A DNA stretch of 64,000 nucleotides from Methylococcaceae bacterium (lineage in GTDB: Bacteria; Pseudomonadota; Gammaproteobacteria; Methylococcales; Methylomonadaceae): the NCBI GenBank assembly GCA_030693065.1, contig JAUYBL010000010.1, forward strand, positions 62,001-126,000, given 5' to 3'. The translations under genes were made by a program, and so were the position numbers. This document shows, one piece after another, positions 18,422 through 27,981 of this stretch (the stretch's first letter is position 1; the number at the start of each line of letters is the position of its first letter). The notes below the pieces were generated by a model that was not told the DNA's origin, did not search any database, and was given only the letters and a program-made list of their open reading frames with translations.

Positions 18422-18539
18422 CTAGGGAAGCGCTGAACAAATAGATTTCGTTCATGGTTCGACAAGCTCACCACGAACGAAATCAATAGATTATTCTTCG
18501 TTCTGAGCTTGTCGAAGGATTTAATCAGCGCTTCCCTAG
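18422..18539. repeat. 118-bp palindromic MITE-like repeat
   Basis: Perfect 15-bp terminal inverted repeats, CTAGGGAAGCGCTGA (18422-18436) and its complement (18525-18539), enclose a smaller palindrome family: TTCGTTCATGG, then GTTCGACAAGCTCACC, ACGAACGAA, and a second GAGCTTGTCGAAGG half. The right end stops one base before the stop codon of the PIN-like gene. The inner GTTCGACAAGCTCACCACGAACG core recurs, slightly altered or interrupted, at 33812-33855 and 58826-58934. Confidence 0.88.
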
Positions 18540-18540
18540 A

Positions 18541-19221
18541 TTACAAACCAGCAAATTTGGTTATTTTTTGTTGGTTATAAGTAATTTTGTTGTCGGCAAC
18601 AGAAATAATGCTCTGTTTAACTAAAGCCTCAAATAAATCATCTACATTCAAAGAATCAGCTTTAAATTTGCTTTTGATGCTGTTAATTAAAGTTTCTTTT
18701 TTTACCGGCCGATTATTGTGATGATTAACTAAGTGCGCGCAATATTCCTGCAAATAGAATTGCTTTCCTTGCTGCGGCTGAACTTTTGTAACGGCAGATA
18801 GACTTTCTTTGCTTGTACCAATTCTCGTGGCACTGCGTTGCTGGCTTTTTAGTAAATTAACCACATGATCTAAATCGGCATCGTTAGAAACAATGTCAAA
18901 ATGTGCATGCTCTGGCAACTGAGCCATCAAGAAACCCGCCCAAAAAGCAATACCAAAATCTGCGGCATTTTTACCACCATTTGGCATCTTAAGAATCTTC
19001 AAGCGATTGTCATTCACCGTAGCCGTTAGCGACACAATCCAATCTACTGGAACCTTGGCCCCACTTGCTGCATAGCAAACAACTACCTGAGAATACTGTT
19101 CTAAATGATTAATTAATTCGTTTACTTGACTAGGGCAATTTTCCAAGTCAATAAATAACACCCTAGTAGTGCTTTCAACCACCCCTGAATCTGCCTGTTT
19201 AGATTGCTCAATTACTGTCAT
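18541..19221 (-). CDS. PIN-like/NYN domain protein with C-terminal winged-helix-like region
   Basis: A 226-residue protein. The first 130 residues look like a PIN-like ribonuclease fold: VLFIDLENCPSQ carries the first acidic pair, and IVSNDADLDHVV carries the distal Asp residues. The last 75 residues (LVNHHNNRPVKKETLINSI onward) look like a winged-helix module. RNA cleavage or binding is plausible but not shown. No antitoxin-like partner is adjacent. The closest genes are the fhc operon downstream and the radical SAM gene beyond the repeat. Confidence 0.68.
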   Translation of the reverse strand: MTVIEQSKQADSGVVESTTRVLFIDLENCPSQVNELINHLEQYSQVVVCYAASGAKVPVDWIVSLTATVNDNRLKILKMPNGGKNAADFGIAFWAGFLMAQLPEHAHFDIVSNDADLDHVVNLLKSQQRSATRIGTSKESLSAVTKVQPQQGKQFYLQEYCAHLVNHHNNRPVKKETLINSIKSKFKADSLNVDDLFEALVKQSIISVADNKITYNQQKITKFAGL

Positions 19222-19305
19222 CTAAATAATCCATATTGAATCGAGAACAATCTCAGCGTTTGCTTTTAACAATTGCAGAAATACTTGATCATCCGTTTTA
19301 AATCA

Positions 19306-20121
19306 TTATCCCAGCTTAACCAACACCTCACCGCGCCCAATCTCCGACATATCTCCGGCGTAACGCTGCACGCGATTGAAGGCTATTGAGGTATCAGCAA
19401 ATTTGGAATTCAGCTTTCTAAAAGACGCAAACAGGATGGGGAGAAATGCTAATGTGTGTGCTCCGCAATCGTTAAAACTGGCTGACAATTGCGGCTGATT
19501 CCAAAGCAACAATGTGCCTCTGCGCATTGCATAACCTAAAAACCGACCGGTTTGCCCCATAACAGCAATGGTTCCAGCCGTCATACGCGAACCACAATAA
19601 TCGCCGGCATTACCTTCAATCAGGATATTACCTCGGCGCATATGATCTCCAGCCCGTTCGCCAACGTTACCCTTGACCAAAATAATGCCGCCCTTCATGC
19701 CCATTTTGTTGCCGGGCAAGGCACCACCAAGAAAGTCACCGGCATTGCCGTTAATTTTAATGAAACCTTTTTTCATTTCACAACCGGCGTAAAGGCCAAC
19801 ATTGCCATCCACGATGATTTCACCGGACTTAATACCAAAGCCTAAATAAGCACCGGCATCGCCCTCAACTTTAATTGAACCATCTTGTAGCTCCTTGCCA
19901 ATAAAATCCAATTTAGCCACGCTATTTTTAATGACAATGGCTTGAGTATCGGAGCCGGAAATCGTAAATAACTCGTCGACCCGCGCTTTACGTTTGCCAG
20001 CTTGCAATTGTAATGCAGCTATCTGTGTTGACTCCAAGCCTTCAAGCAGGTGCGGTACCAATGGTGACAAATCCACACGCTGATCGGGTCTGTGTTTTAG
20101 CGTAAAGGTTAAGGCACTCAT
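19306..20121 (-). CDS. fhcC: formyltransferase/hydrolase complex subunit C
   Basis: A 271-residue protein with repeated Gly/Asn-rich turns (GxxGxYxG, GNAGDFLGG, GNVGERAGDHMRRG) that form a right-handed beta-helix, as in the glutamate synthase alpha C-terminal domain and archaeal FwdC. In methylotrophs FhcC binds FhcD in the four-subunit Fhc complex, which turns formyl-tetrahydromethanopterin into formate. It is the last gene of the operon and overlaps fhcD by four bases. Confidence 0.93.
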   Translation of the reverse strand: MSALTFTLKHRPDQRVDLSPLVPHLLEGLESTQIAALQLQAGKRKARVDELFTISGSDTQAIVIKNSVAKLDFIGKELQDGSIKVEGDAGAYLGFGIKSGEIIVDGNVGLYAGCEMKKGFIKINGNAGDFLGGALPGNKMGMKGGIILVKGNVGERAGDHMRRGNILIEGNAGDYCGSRMTAGTIAVMGQTGRFLGYAMRRGTLLLWNQPQLSASFNDCGAHTLAFLPILFASFRKLNSKFADTSIAFNRVQRYAGDMSEIGRGEVLVKLG

Positions 20122-21014
20122 GCCATAATCTCCTGTAAGTGAAAGTGGAATGGACCCAATTTACCGCCGTAGTTTCCGGCACTGATGCGCTTGATGCCGT
20201 TGGCGGCACCCAAATCACATACAGCTTGAATGCCCACGCGCATGGCCTTATCAATATCTTCTTTGGTTAAACCGTCGATAACGATTTCCATCACCGATTC
20301 AATTTCGGGCGATAGATCAGTTTTGGTCGCGCCTTTTAAGGTCGGGCAAAAGGCATCATTGGTGGATGCACCTAATGATTTGTATTTTGACCCGACTTTT
20401 GAGCCCGAGCGCACCACACCACCTGGAAACGGCATGATGACATTGGGAATTTTGCGCATTTCTTCGATTGCCGCTTCGCAAGCCGCCAGGGCTTGCGGTT
20501 GTGATTCAGCCAACACCAAGAAGTTGCCACCCCCGACCGCTTCGACTTGACCGGTAGTGGCCTCCGCTAAAAATTCACCATCCATTACCGGAATTCGCCA
20601 ATAACGCTTGCCGTCAATTAACTTGGATGCTTGAAAGCCGTCACCAAAATAACGCAGGTTTTTACCTAACGCAATGCGCGTACCGCCGTCGATACCAGCA
20701 AATAAAGCCGATGTCGGCGATGTTAACACGCACTGCCCTGCCCGCGTTTCCAGCTGTTTTGCCAAGCCTTTGCCGCCCATCGCAAAAATCATGATGGATA
20801 CGCCAGGACGACCATCGGGCGTTTCAGAAGGATCCAGCACACGCTCAATGCCCGCTTCGCAACCGCAAGCGATCACCGAGGTGGCAAAGCCGGTCATGGC
20901 TTGGGCAGAAATCATCGCCCATTTTTCATTTTGAGCAGTGATGATGGCGCGAGTCGCCTTCATCGGAAACGCTTCCGCAAAAGTCGCGTCTATCGTTACA
21001 CCGTTAATAATCAT
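20118..21014 (-). CDS. fhcD: formylmethanofuran:tetrahydromethanopterin formyltransferase
   Basis: A 298-residue homologue of archaeal Ftr, transferring the formyl group from tetrahydromethanopterin to the methanofuran-like carrier. The N-terminus MIINGVTIDATFAEAFPMKA and the segment FPGGVVRSGSKVGSKYKSL are typical of the family. It overlaps the upstream DUF1640-like gene and the downstream fhcC gene by four bases each, so translation is coupled. Confidence 0.95.
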   Translation of the reverse strand: MIINGVTIDATFAEAFPMKATRAIITAQNEKWAMISAQAMTGFATSVIACGCEAGIERVLDPSETPDGRPGVSIMIFAMGGKGLAKQLETRAGQCVLTSPTSALFAGIDGGTRIALGKNLRYFGDGFQASKLIDGKRYWRIPVMDGEFLAEATTGQVEAVGGGNFLVLAESQPQALAACEAAIEEMRKIPNVIMPFPGGVVRSGSKVGSKYKSLGASTNDAFCPTLKGATKTDLSPEIESVMEIVIDGLTKEDIDKAMRVGIQAVCDLGAANGIKRISAGNYGGKLGPFHFHLQEIMA

Positions 21015-21310
21015 ATTCCAGCACTCACTTTAAGTAGCAATGCGGTAATCAAAGCCGTTTGTAGAAATCCGGCCCCGACTATCCAACGTATCAATTCGGC
21101 TTTAGTTTCGGCAATTTTTAGCTCCAGCTTTAATTCAGATTCCCTAACGTCTTGCGTGGAAGCTGACTCGGACAAATGCAATTCACCTTGAAATTGCTCA
21201 AGAGCCAAACTTAGCGCCTCAACAACTTGAGCACGAGCCTGCTCCTCGGTAATTCCCGACTCTTTCAATTTTCGAATGAACGCGTAAGTATCAAAAGCTA
21301 ATGTTGTCAT
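21011..21310 (-). CDS. DUF1640-like coiled-coil membrane protein inside the fhc operon
   Basis: A 99-residue protein with the layout of DUF1640/CCDC90-type proteins. An N-terminal head, FDTYAFIRKLKESGITEEQA, is followed by a Glu/Leu-rich helix likely to form a coiled coil (about residues 45-75). One C-terminal membrane helix (IVGAGFLQTALITALLLKV) ends the protein. It sits between fhcA and fhcD, 29 bases after fhcA, and overlaps fhcD by four bases, so it is translationally coupled to the complex genes. No enzymatic residue is visible. A role in anchoring or assembling the complex at the membrane would be inference only. Confidence 0.75.
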   Translation of the reverse strand: MTTLAFDTYAFIRKLKESGITEEQARAQVVEALSLALEQFQGELHLSESASTQDVRESELKLELKIAETKAELIRWIVGAGFLQTALITALLLKVSAGI

Positions 21311-21339
21311 TTAGTTACCACCTGTAAATGCACCCATCA

Positions 21340-23007
21340 TCATGCTACATCTCCATTCAGCGGATGCACCGTAATACTGCCGCGTCCGTCTTCGGTAATT
21401 TCATCATCACTGATCTTAAAATTGCCCATCTTCATGGTCAGATAGCGATCGAAATAATCTTTCAAGCCTTTTTCGACCGATGGATCGTAGTCGGGCTGAA
21501 CGACGTGCGTTGTACCCCATTTTATAGAGACCACTTTGCCGTCAACAACAACTAATTGACCATCTTTAAAAACGTAATCGGGTTTTTCGAACATCTTTTG
21601 ACGATCGGTATTATCGGTATACACAGTAATATCCGCCCAATTGCCGGCACTTAAACCGCCTCGATCTTTCAGACCGATCAGCTTAGCCGCACCGGCGCGA
21701 GTCATGATGGCAATTTCTTGCAGTGTGTATTCACGCTCTATTGACGCCAACGTGGTCATTTTTTGCGCTTCTGGATGAATAGTAGACAACACGTCATTAC
21801 GGAACGTTCTGTCCATCAATAAACGGATCAAATGTGGATAGCTGGTGAATGGCGCACCATTAGGATGATCGGTGGTTAAGAAAATGCGCCAAGGATCATT
21901 GACCAGCAAGAAGGTTTCCAAACCAATCGCCCATTGCAAAGCATTAACAAAACTTTGATCTTTATATTTAAACGGCACCACGCCACAGCCGGCATCGCAC
22001 TCAATATCCATAGTCACCCATTTATTGGGACTGGCAAGCTTGTGATTGGCATGTTGACGCATGTTATCGCCGGAAGCCGTCACTGTTTGGCCAAACAGAA
22101 TCTGCCCCACATCAATGGTGATATTTTTGTTGTTATTAACCGCTTCAGCAATTTGCGCCGCGCCGGAAGAAAATTTGAAATCGCCTTCTGTGCCGTAACT
22201 GTGAAACTGAATATGCGTCAAGTGCATCGGCAAACCGCCAATACCTTGAATAGTATCTAAAGTAGTTTGAACGTTACCGGGCACCCCAAGATTACAGCCA
22301 TGCACATGCAAGGGATGCGACACGCCTAATTCTTTAACCGCAGTCGCCAGCACGTGCAAAATATCGCGCGGAGTGACACCGTAATGAGCGTTTTGCTCGT
22401 CGAGATCGAGTTTACGTTGGTTAAATTTAAACGCATTGATACCGCCGGGATTCACCACCTTAACGCCAATCGCCTTAGCAGAATGCATCGTCCAAGCCAC
22501 ATAATCATTAATGGCTTTTTGATCTTTTTTGGCTGTCAGCAAGCGCAGGAAATAATCATCGCTGCCCAACATCACGTAACCGCCTTTATCCAGAATCGGA
22601 ATATCGCCCATTTCCATATGCGCTTGACGAGCGTTGATCGGCAATACGGCAGGTTCAAAACCGGCGGTATAGCCCATTTCAGCATAACGGTAGCCTGTCA
22701 CAAAGGTGCTCGGCATTGCATGACCGCAACCGGAACGGCAAATATGAGTGCTGGCTACCGGGTCTTGACGGTGATCTTCCGGCAATAAGGTTCTGGCAAT
22801 ATTGCCTTTACCACCGCCGATGTGCGTGTGCATATCAATCGCGCCGGACATCACCACTTTGCCCTTCAGATCGTATTCCTTATCGATCAGAAAATCGCCA
22901 GTCGGCTTGTTGACGATGCGTCCATCCTGAATGTAAATGTCTTGCTGTTGCCCATCAATCCCGCTGGCAGGATCGTAAACAACGCCACCTGTTAATCTAA
23001 TTAACAT
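21340..23007 (-). CDS. fhcA: formyltransferase/hydrolase complex subunit A (metal-dependent amidohydrolase)
   Basis: A 555-residue amidohydrolase-fold subunit that hydrolyses the formyl carrier to release formate, homologous to archaeal FwdA/FmdA. The first metal motif is MHTHIGGGKGN (about residue 60). Further His ligands appear in PLHVHGCNLG and MHLTHIQFHSYG, and the Asp in FLTTDHPNGAPF. It overlaps fhcB by seven bases. Family length and motif order agree with FhcA of methylotrophic proteobacteria. Confidence 0.95.
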   Translation of the reverse strand: MLIRLTGGVVYDPASGIDGQQQDIYIQDGRIVNKPTGDFLIDKEYDLKGKVVMSGAIDMHTHIGGGKGNIARTLLPEDHRQDPVASTHICRSGCGHAMPSTFVTGYRYAEMGYTAGFEPAVLPINARQAHMEMGDIPILDKGGYVMLGSDDYFLRLLTAKKDQKAINDYVAWTMHSAKAIGVKVVNPGGINAFKFNQRKLDLDEQNAHYGVTPRDILHVLATAVKELGVSHPLHVHGCNLGVPGNVQTTLDTIQGIGGLPMHLTHIQFHSYGTEGDFKFSSGAAQIAEAVNNNKNITIDVGQILFGQTVTASGDNMRQHANHKLASPNKWVTMDIECDAGCGVVPFKYKDQSFVNALQWAIGLETFLLVNDPWRIFLTTDHPNGAPFTSYPHLIRLLMDRTFRNDVLSTIHPEAQKMTTLASIEREYTLQEIAIMTRAGAAKLIGLKDRGGLSAGNWADITVYTDNTDRQKMFEKPDYVFKDGQLVVVDGKVVSIKWGTTHVVQPDYDPSVEKGLKDYFDRYLTMKMGNFKISDDEITEDGRGSITVHPLNGDVA

Positions 23008-24278
23008 ACTGTTTCCTCGCGTAAAGCGTGTTCAATCGCATTCAACACGTCCGCCGTACTGGGCAAACCGGAATCTCTTAATTTTTTCAAACGTATAGCC
23101 ACCACGTTATCCATACGATAAGCATGACCCGCGTGATCGATACCCGGCGTACCGACAGGAATAAACACATCCGGCTCTTTTGAAAAGGTCATGCCGGAGC
23201 GACCAACAACTACCAATGGTAAGTCGGTCGCAGGAGGCACAGCATTGACATTAAAGGCATGCACCCAAACAAGGGCATCCGCTTCACCACTGTCCAGCAG
23301 CAGGTTAGTGTCATTTAAAAATGGGTCATATTCTGGATAGCCGCGGCTGAAACGGGTTCGCGCCGGGTAACCGGTCGTCCAACCGCACACCTGATTGGCA
23401 GTCTGGTCACCTTCTTTACCCGCTAAAGGCAACCCCGAACAACGTGCGTTTCTGTCATTAATATCTTTGATCAATTCCGACAAGGTTTGCACGGTCAGTT
23501 CTGCCTGTCGATAAGCCAGGGCACCTGCCGCCCAGGTCACTACCCCGTAGGTTGCTGATTTAAGTTTGTCGGCCAAAATTTGCAATTCGGTCACCGCAAT
23601 GCCGCCAACTGATGTCGCACGAATCGGCAAACCTTTAACTAATGCTCTAAGTACCGCAATCACTTCCGGCAAATCTTCTGTTGCCGACTCTAAAACTTGG
23701 GCTTTTTGTCCATTGGGTGAAGTTGAAGCATTACCGGACGGAGCCTTACCCAAATAAATCACTTCGCGCGCACTGGTATCCTGCACAAACATCGCTTCTT
23801 TGTTCCAAAGGTAGCGCTCGAAAAAGCGCGGCGCAAAGGCTTCCAGATCTGTACCTACGACTAGCAACAAATCACAGCGATTTTTAACTTCAGCCAGCGT
23901 GGTATTCATCCAGCCGGAATCCTGCAATGCCAAAAAGTTGTTTCTAGCACCGGTAAAATTGATGTTATCCACCACTGCACCGCTACGATCAGCCAATGCC
24001 AGCAAGGCGCGCATGCCGTTAACATCAGTTGCACAGCCGCCGATTACCGGCAGCTTGGTATTTTTTAGCAATTCAGCTGCCTTAGCTACAGCTGTTTCCA
24101 GACTGACTTCTTTGCCATCCACTCGTGCGCTGGTGTCAGTGATGGCCTGTTCAAATGCAGGTGTATTCACTGCGCAGCCGTTTTCAATCACTTTGAGCGA
24201 TACTCCTTCAACCCGGATGGTTAAATCATCCGTGCCGATACCGCAAAAAGGGCTCGGTACTTCTGTAATGTCAGTCAC
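23001..24278 (-). CDS. fhcB: formyltransferase/hydrolase complex subunit B
   Basis: A 425-residue relative of the tungsten/molybdenum subunit FwdB/FmdB, first gene of the operon. The N-terminus has FCGIGTDDL, where the archaeal redox enzymes have a CxxCxxxCDD-type iron-sulfur motif. Only one Cys of that set remains here. This fits the known loss of redox function in methylotroph FhcB: the complex acts as a hydrolase and not a dehydrogenase. Later segments such as GTDLEAFAPRFF and VGTPGIDHAGHAYRMD follow the family. Confidence 0.93.
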   Translation of the reverse strand: MTDITEVPSPFCGIGTDDLTIRVEGVSLKVIENGCAVNTPAFEQAITDTSARVDGKEVSLETAVAKAAELLKNTKLPVIGGCATDVNGMRALLALADRSGAVVDNINFTGARNNFLALQDSGWMNTTLAEVKNRCDLLLVVGTDLEAFAPRFFERYLWNKEAMFVQDTSAREVIYLGKAPSGNASTSPNGQKAQVLESATEDLPEVIAVLRALVKGLPIRATSVGGIAVTELQILADKLKSATYGVVTWAAGALAYRQAELTVQTLSELIKDINDRNARCSGLPLAGKEGDQTANQVCGWTTGYPARTRFSRGYPEYDPFLNDTNLLLDSGEADALVWVHAFNVNAVPPATDLPLVVVGRSGMTFSKEPDVFIPVGTPGIDHAGHAYRMDNVVAIRLKKLRDSGLPSTADVLNAIEHALREETVC

Positions 24279-24308
24279 ACGCTATCCTCTTAGTTTAATA
24301 CCTAAATC

Positions 24309-24352
24309 ATTGGGTCTCGGACACGAACAATTAATGACCTGCAAGACCCAAT
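24309..24352 (-). promoter_or_regulatory. hairpin upstream of fhcB
   Basis: ATTGGGTCT (24309-24317) and its exact complement AGACCCAAT (24344-24352) form a 9-bp stem with a 26-base loop, 31 bases before the fhcB start codon. It could be an operator, a 5'-UTR structure or a small repeat. The T-tract needed for a terminator is absent. Confidence 0.45.
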
Positions 24353-24505
24353 CCAACTACGCGCCGGGCTGTAACCCGTTTTGTGGGCGACATTCTAACC
24401 TGAATTATTGGCGTTAACACTGTTTTCGCCACTACAATGCCGCATCTTCATTTACACCCACTTACCTGCCAAGGACCTGTTTCTTAGCTTATACTGAGGC
24501 CAATC

Positions 24506-25000
24506 ATGATCTTAAAAAAACACTTCCAAGCGATTCTAGTAGTCTTATTTTTGATAACTGTTACCACAGTAAAAGCAGAAGTTGATAATTTACATGCCTT
24601 TATACCAGGCAGTTATCAGCAAATCTTGACCGACACCAACAACCAACCTTTTATGCTAGTGGTTTGGTCAATCACTTGTCCTTCGTGTCTAAAAGATATG
24701 TCTTTAATCAAAGAACTACACCAAGCGCATCCAGATTTTAAAATAATCATGTTGGCCGCCGACGACTTAGCTGCCAGCCCGCAAATTGCATCTATCTTGA
24801 AAAAAAGCGACCTAACCACTTTAGAAAATTGGGTCTATGCAGACGAAAACACCCAAAAATTGCAATATGAAATCGACCCAAAATGGTATGGCGAATTACC
24901 CAGAACTTATTTTTTCGATTCGACGCATCAACGAGAAGGCTTTAGCGGCGTGTTATCTAGACAAGATTATGAAGCGCGACTGGTCAAACTCAAGAACTAA
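24506..25000 (+). CDS. periplasmic thioredoxin-like protein (TlpA/ResA type)
   Basis: A 164-residue protein with a signal peptide (KKHFQAILVVLFLITVTTVKA) followed by a thioredoxin fold. The active-site motif is CPSC in VVWSITCPSCLKDM, and the cis-Pro is probably in GELPRTYFFD. CPSC differs from the CGPC of thioredoxin, which fits a periplasmic oxidoreductase such as a disulfide or cytochrome c maturation reductase. The partner is unknown. The M48 lipoprotein gene follows by 79 bases. Confidence 0.82.
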   Translation: MILKKHFQAILVVLFLITVTTVKAEVDNLHAFIPGSYQQILTDTNNQPFMLVVWSITCPSCLKDMSLIKELHQAHPDFKIIMLAADDLAASPQIASILKKSDLTTLENWVYADENTQKLQYEIDPKWYGELPRTYFFDSTHQREGFSGVLSRQDYEARLVKLKN

Positions 25001-25079
25001 CATCAACTGCGATTTTTGACTCTGTGTTAACAACTTACGTTAAAATGCCCCACGTTTTTAATCTGCGGGGTCTACTTTA

Positions 25080-25862
25080 ATGTTGAAAAAAATCTTGTCT
25101 CCACTTATCGCCGTCGGTTTGCTTACCGCCTGTGCCACCAGCCCCACCGGTAGAAGCCAACTCATTTTTTTACCCGATGCCCAGATTAATCAAATGGGCT
25201 TACAGGCTTTTGAAGATCTAAAAAAAGAAAAACCCATTAGTACCAACGCCCGTTATAACCAAGTTGCCAACTGTATTGCCCAAGCAATTACACAACCTTT
25301 AGGTGGATCATGGGAAGTAGTCGTTTTTGAAGATAAAACACCTAATGCCTTCGCCCTGCCCGGTAATAAAATCGGCATTCACACGGGCATGCTGACCTTG
25401 GTCGATAATCAAGATCAACTAGCTGCGGTTATTGGTCATGAAATAGGCCATGTACTTGCTAAACACAGCAATGAAAGAGCTTCGCAAGAAATGGCCGTCA
25501 GCCAAGGTATGAGCATGGTCCAAGCCGTCAGCCAACCGCAAACCGCCCTGGGCCAAACCGCTATCGGCTTACTGGGCGTTGGCGCGCAGTACGGGATTTT
25601 AATGCCTTACAGTCGCACGCATGAAAGCGAAGCAGATACGATCGGTATTGATTTAATGGCAAAGTCAGGCTTTGACCCCAGACAAAGTATTAACCTTTGG
25701 CAAAAAATGGACCAAGCCTCACAAGGCCAACAGCCAATTGAATTTATGTCAACGCATCCATCTCATGGCACGCGCATCCAACAACTTGAACAACATTTAC
25801 CTCAAGCCATGAGCTTTTACCAACAAGCGCAGGCTGCAGGTAGACAACCGCACTGCTCTTAA
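25080..25862 (+). CDS. M48 family zinc metalloprotease, lipoprotein
   Basis: A 260-residue periplasmic lipoprotein protease. A type II signal peptide ends in LLTACAT, giving lipidation at Cys18. The zinc site is HEIGH in AAVIGHEIGHVLAKH, with the third ligand Glu probably in RTHESEADTIGIDLM. It resembles LoiP/YcaL-type M48 enzymes that act in outer-membrane quality control; no TPR domain is present. It ends four bases before dapC. Confidence 0.88.
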   Translation: MLKKILSPLIAVGLLTACATSPTGRSQLIFLPDAQINQMGLQAFEDLKKEKPISTNARYNQVANCIAQAITQPLGGSWEVVVFEDKTPNAFALPGNKIGIHTGMLTLVDNQDQLAAVIGHEIGHVLAKHSNERASQEMAVSQGMSMVQAVSQPQTALGQTAIGLLGVGAQYGILMPYSRTHESEADTIGIDLMAKSGFDPRQSINLWQKMDQASQGQQPIEFMSTHPSHGTRIQQLEQHLPQAMSFYQQAQAAGRQPHCS

Positions 25863-25865
25863 CTA

Positions 25866-27062
25866 ATGACACCAAACCTGAAACACCTGCATCCCTACCC
25901 GTTTGAGAAGCTGGCGCAACTCAAACACGGATTCATGCCGCCTGCCGATCTGCCGCATATTGCTTTGTCGATGGGGGAACCGACTCACGCCACCCCTCAT
26001 TTAATTCAGGAAGCGTTACTGGAACACCTCCATGGGCTATCTAACTACCCGACCACCAAAGGTATTCCCGAATTAAGATCGACGATTGCCGCTTGGCTAG
26101 GCAAGCGCTTTCAGATTCATGCAGTAAGCATAAATGCTGAAACCCAAGTATTACCAGTAAACGGCACCCGTGAAGCCTTATTTTCATTTGCCCAATGCGT
26201 CATCGACCCGACCAACCGTCCGGTCGTCATCATGCCCAACCCCTTCTATCAGATTTATGAAGGCGCGGCATTACTAGCCGGAGCAGAACCTTATTATCTG
26301 AATACTCTGGAAGAATCTGGTTACTTACCCGATTTTGATGCCGTCCCGGAACACATCTGGCGGCGCTGCCAGCTTGTTTATATTTGCTCTCCGGGTAATC
26401 CAACCGGCGCGGTGATGAGTCAGGCTGATCATCAAAAGCTGATTCATCTGGCTGAAAAATACGACTTCATCATCGCTTCTGATGAATGCTACAGCGAACT
26501 TTACGATGACGAAGCTAACCCGCCGGTCGGTTTGCTGCAAAGCGCTTATGCAATAGGCAATACAGCATTCAAACGTTGCGTGGTATTCCATAGCTTGTCC
26601 AAGCGCTCCAATGCACCGGGTTTACGCTCTGGTTTTGTCGCGGGTGATGCAGATATTCTGCAAGCTTATTTTCAATACCGCACTTATCACGGCTGCGCCA
26701 TGCCCTTGCCTACCCAACATGCTAGTATTCGTGCCTGGCAAGATGAGCAGCACGTACAATTAAATCGCCGGTTATACCGGGAAAAATTTACCGCCTTTAT
26801 CGAAATTCTCAGTGATGTTTGCACCATCAGCAAGCCAGCTGCCAGTTTCTATATCTGGTTGAAAACACCAATTATTGACACCGAATTCGCCCAGCAATTA
26901 TTTGCTCAATACAACGTCACCGTATTGCCGGGCAGTTATTTATCTCGTGATTTTGCCGGAACAAATCCCGGCCAAAATCATGTTCGAATAGCGTTAGTTG
27001 CGCCTCTGAAAGACTGCATAGAAGCCGCTCAACGTATAAAACTATTTCTTAACTCTCTGTAA
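25866..27062 (+). CDS. dapC: succinyldiaminopimelate transaminase DapC
   Basis: A 398-residue fold-type I PLP aminotransferase. It makes N-succinyl-LL-2,6-diaminopimelate in lysine and peptidoglycan synthesis. The PLP lysine is in [15 protein letters not shown], the ring-stacking region in [12 protein letters not shown], and the Asp contact in [11 protein letters not shown]. The next gene is dapD, eight bases downstream, which makes the substrate. That supports DapC over other class I aminotransferases. Confidence 0.93.
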   Translation: MTPNLKHLHPYPFEKLAQLKHGFMPPADLPHIALSMGEPTHATPHLIQEALLEHLHGLSNYPTTKGIPELRSTIAAWLGKRFQIHAVSINAETQVLPVNGTREALFSFAQCVIDPTNRPVVIMPNPFYQIYEGAALLAGAEPYYLNTLEESGYLPDFDAVPEHIWRRCQLVYICSPGNPTGAVMSQADHQKLIHLAEKYDFIIASDECYSELYDDEANPPVGLLQSAYAIGNTAFKRCVVFHSLSKRSNAPGLRSGFVAGDADILQAYFQYRTYHGCAMPLPTQHASIRAWQDEQHVQLNRRLYREKFTAFIEILSDVCTISKPAASFYIWLKTPIIDTEFAQQLFAQYNVTVLPGSYLSRDFAGTNPGQNHVRIALVAPLKDCIEAAQRIKLFLNSL

Positions 27063-27069
27063 AAAAACC

Positions 27070-27888
27070 ATGTCACAACTTGAAAACATTATTAACGAAG
27101 CCTTTGAACAACGTGCCGACATCACACCGAGCACAGTTTCAGCAGAAATTCGCGATGCGGTAAACGAAGCCATCAACTTGCTTGATAGCGGACAAGCCCG
27201 TGTTGCTGAAAAAATTAATGGCGATTGGGTGACCAATCAGTGGTTAAAGAAAGCTGTGCTATTGTCGTTCAGAATTAACGAGAACCGCTTGATGGATGGG
27301 GGCAATACCCGTTATTACGACAAAGTTGAATGCAAATACTCTAATTATTCAGAAGCAGACTTCGCCAAAGCTGGTGTGCGCGTGGTGCCAAATGCCGTCG
27401 CTCGCCGCGGTTCTTACATCGCTCCTGGCGCCATCCTTATGCCATCTTATGTCAACATCGGCGCTTATGTGGATAGTGGCACTATGGTCGACACCTGGGT
27501 CACCGTTGGCTCTTGCGCACAAATTGGTAAAAACGTACATCTTTCCGGCGGCGTGGGTATTGGTGGTGTATTGGAACCATTACAAGCAGGTCCGACCATT
27601 ATCGGCGACAACTGCTTTATCGGCGCACGTTCAGAAATCGTTGAAGGCGTAATTGTCGAAGACGGCAGTGTTATTTCCATGGGTGTTTACATCGGTCAAA
27701 GCACTAAAATCTTTAACCGTATGACTGGTGAAGTCAGCTATGGTCGAATTCCTGCGGGTTCAGTCGTGGTGTCAGGCAACCTACCCTCAGCCGACGGCAG
27801 TTATAGCTTGTATTGCGCAGTAATCATCAAGCAAGTAGATGAAAGAACCCGCAGCAAAACCGGCATCAACGAATTATTAAGGGATTAA
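27070..27888 (+). CDS. dapD: tetrahydrodipicolinate N-succinyltransferase
   Basis: A 272-residue trimeric enzyme adding succinyl from succinyl-CoA to tetrahydrodipicolinate. An N-terminal helical domain is followed by a left-handed beta-helix of hexapeptide repeats ([49 protein letters not shown]). Length equals that of E. coli DapD (274). It is coupled to dapC. Confidence 0.96.
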   Translation: MSQLENIINEAFEQRADITPSTVSAEIRDAVNEAINLLDSGQARVAEKINGDWVTNQWLKKAVLLSFRINENRLMDGGNTRYYDKVECKYSNYSEADFAKAGVRVVPNAVARRGSYIAPGAILMPSYVNIGAYVDSGTMVDTWVTVGSCAQIGKNVHLSGGVGIGGVLEPLQAGPTIIGDNCFIGARSEIVEGVIVEDGSVISMGVYIGQSTKIFNRMTGEVSYGRIPAGSVVVSGNLPSADGSYSLYCAVIIKQVDERTRSKTGINELLRD

Positions 27889-27897
27889 AATTTACAG

Positions 27898-27927
27898 GTC
27901 TGCGAGAAATTTTAAATTCTTGCAGAT
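27898..27927. repeat. short hairpin after dapD
   Basis: TCTGCGAGAA and TTCTTGCAGA can pair with one G-T mismatch around an A/T loop. It lies ten bases past the dapD stop. It could act as a weak terminator or stabilise the mRNA; there is no T-run. Confidence 0.5.
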
Positions 27928-27981
27928 CCTACCAGCCCAAACTTAGCAGTCAACTTCAACCTCTAACTTTTTCGCCCTTCT

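Noticed and set aside
18541-19221. PIN-like protein as toxin of a toxin-antitoxin pair
   Set aside because: No small antitoxin gene is adjacent and the protein has an additional C-terminal winged-helix-like region unlike VapC toxins.
19552-24417. Plus-strand frames of 70-170 codons across the fhc operon
   Set aside because: They are antisense to the strongly supported fhc genes and have no recognisable domains.
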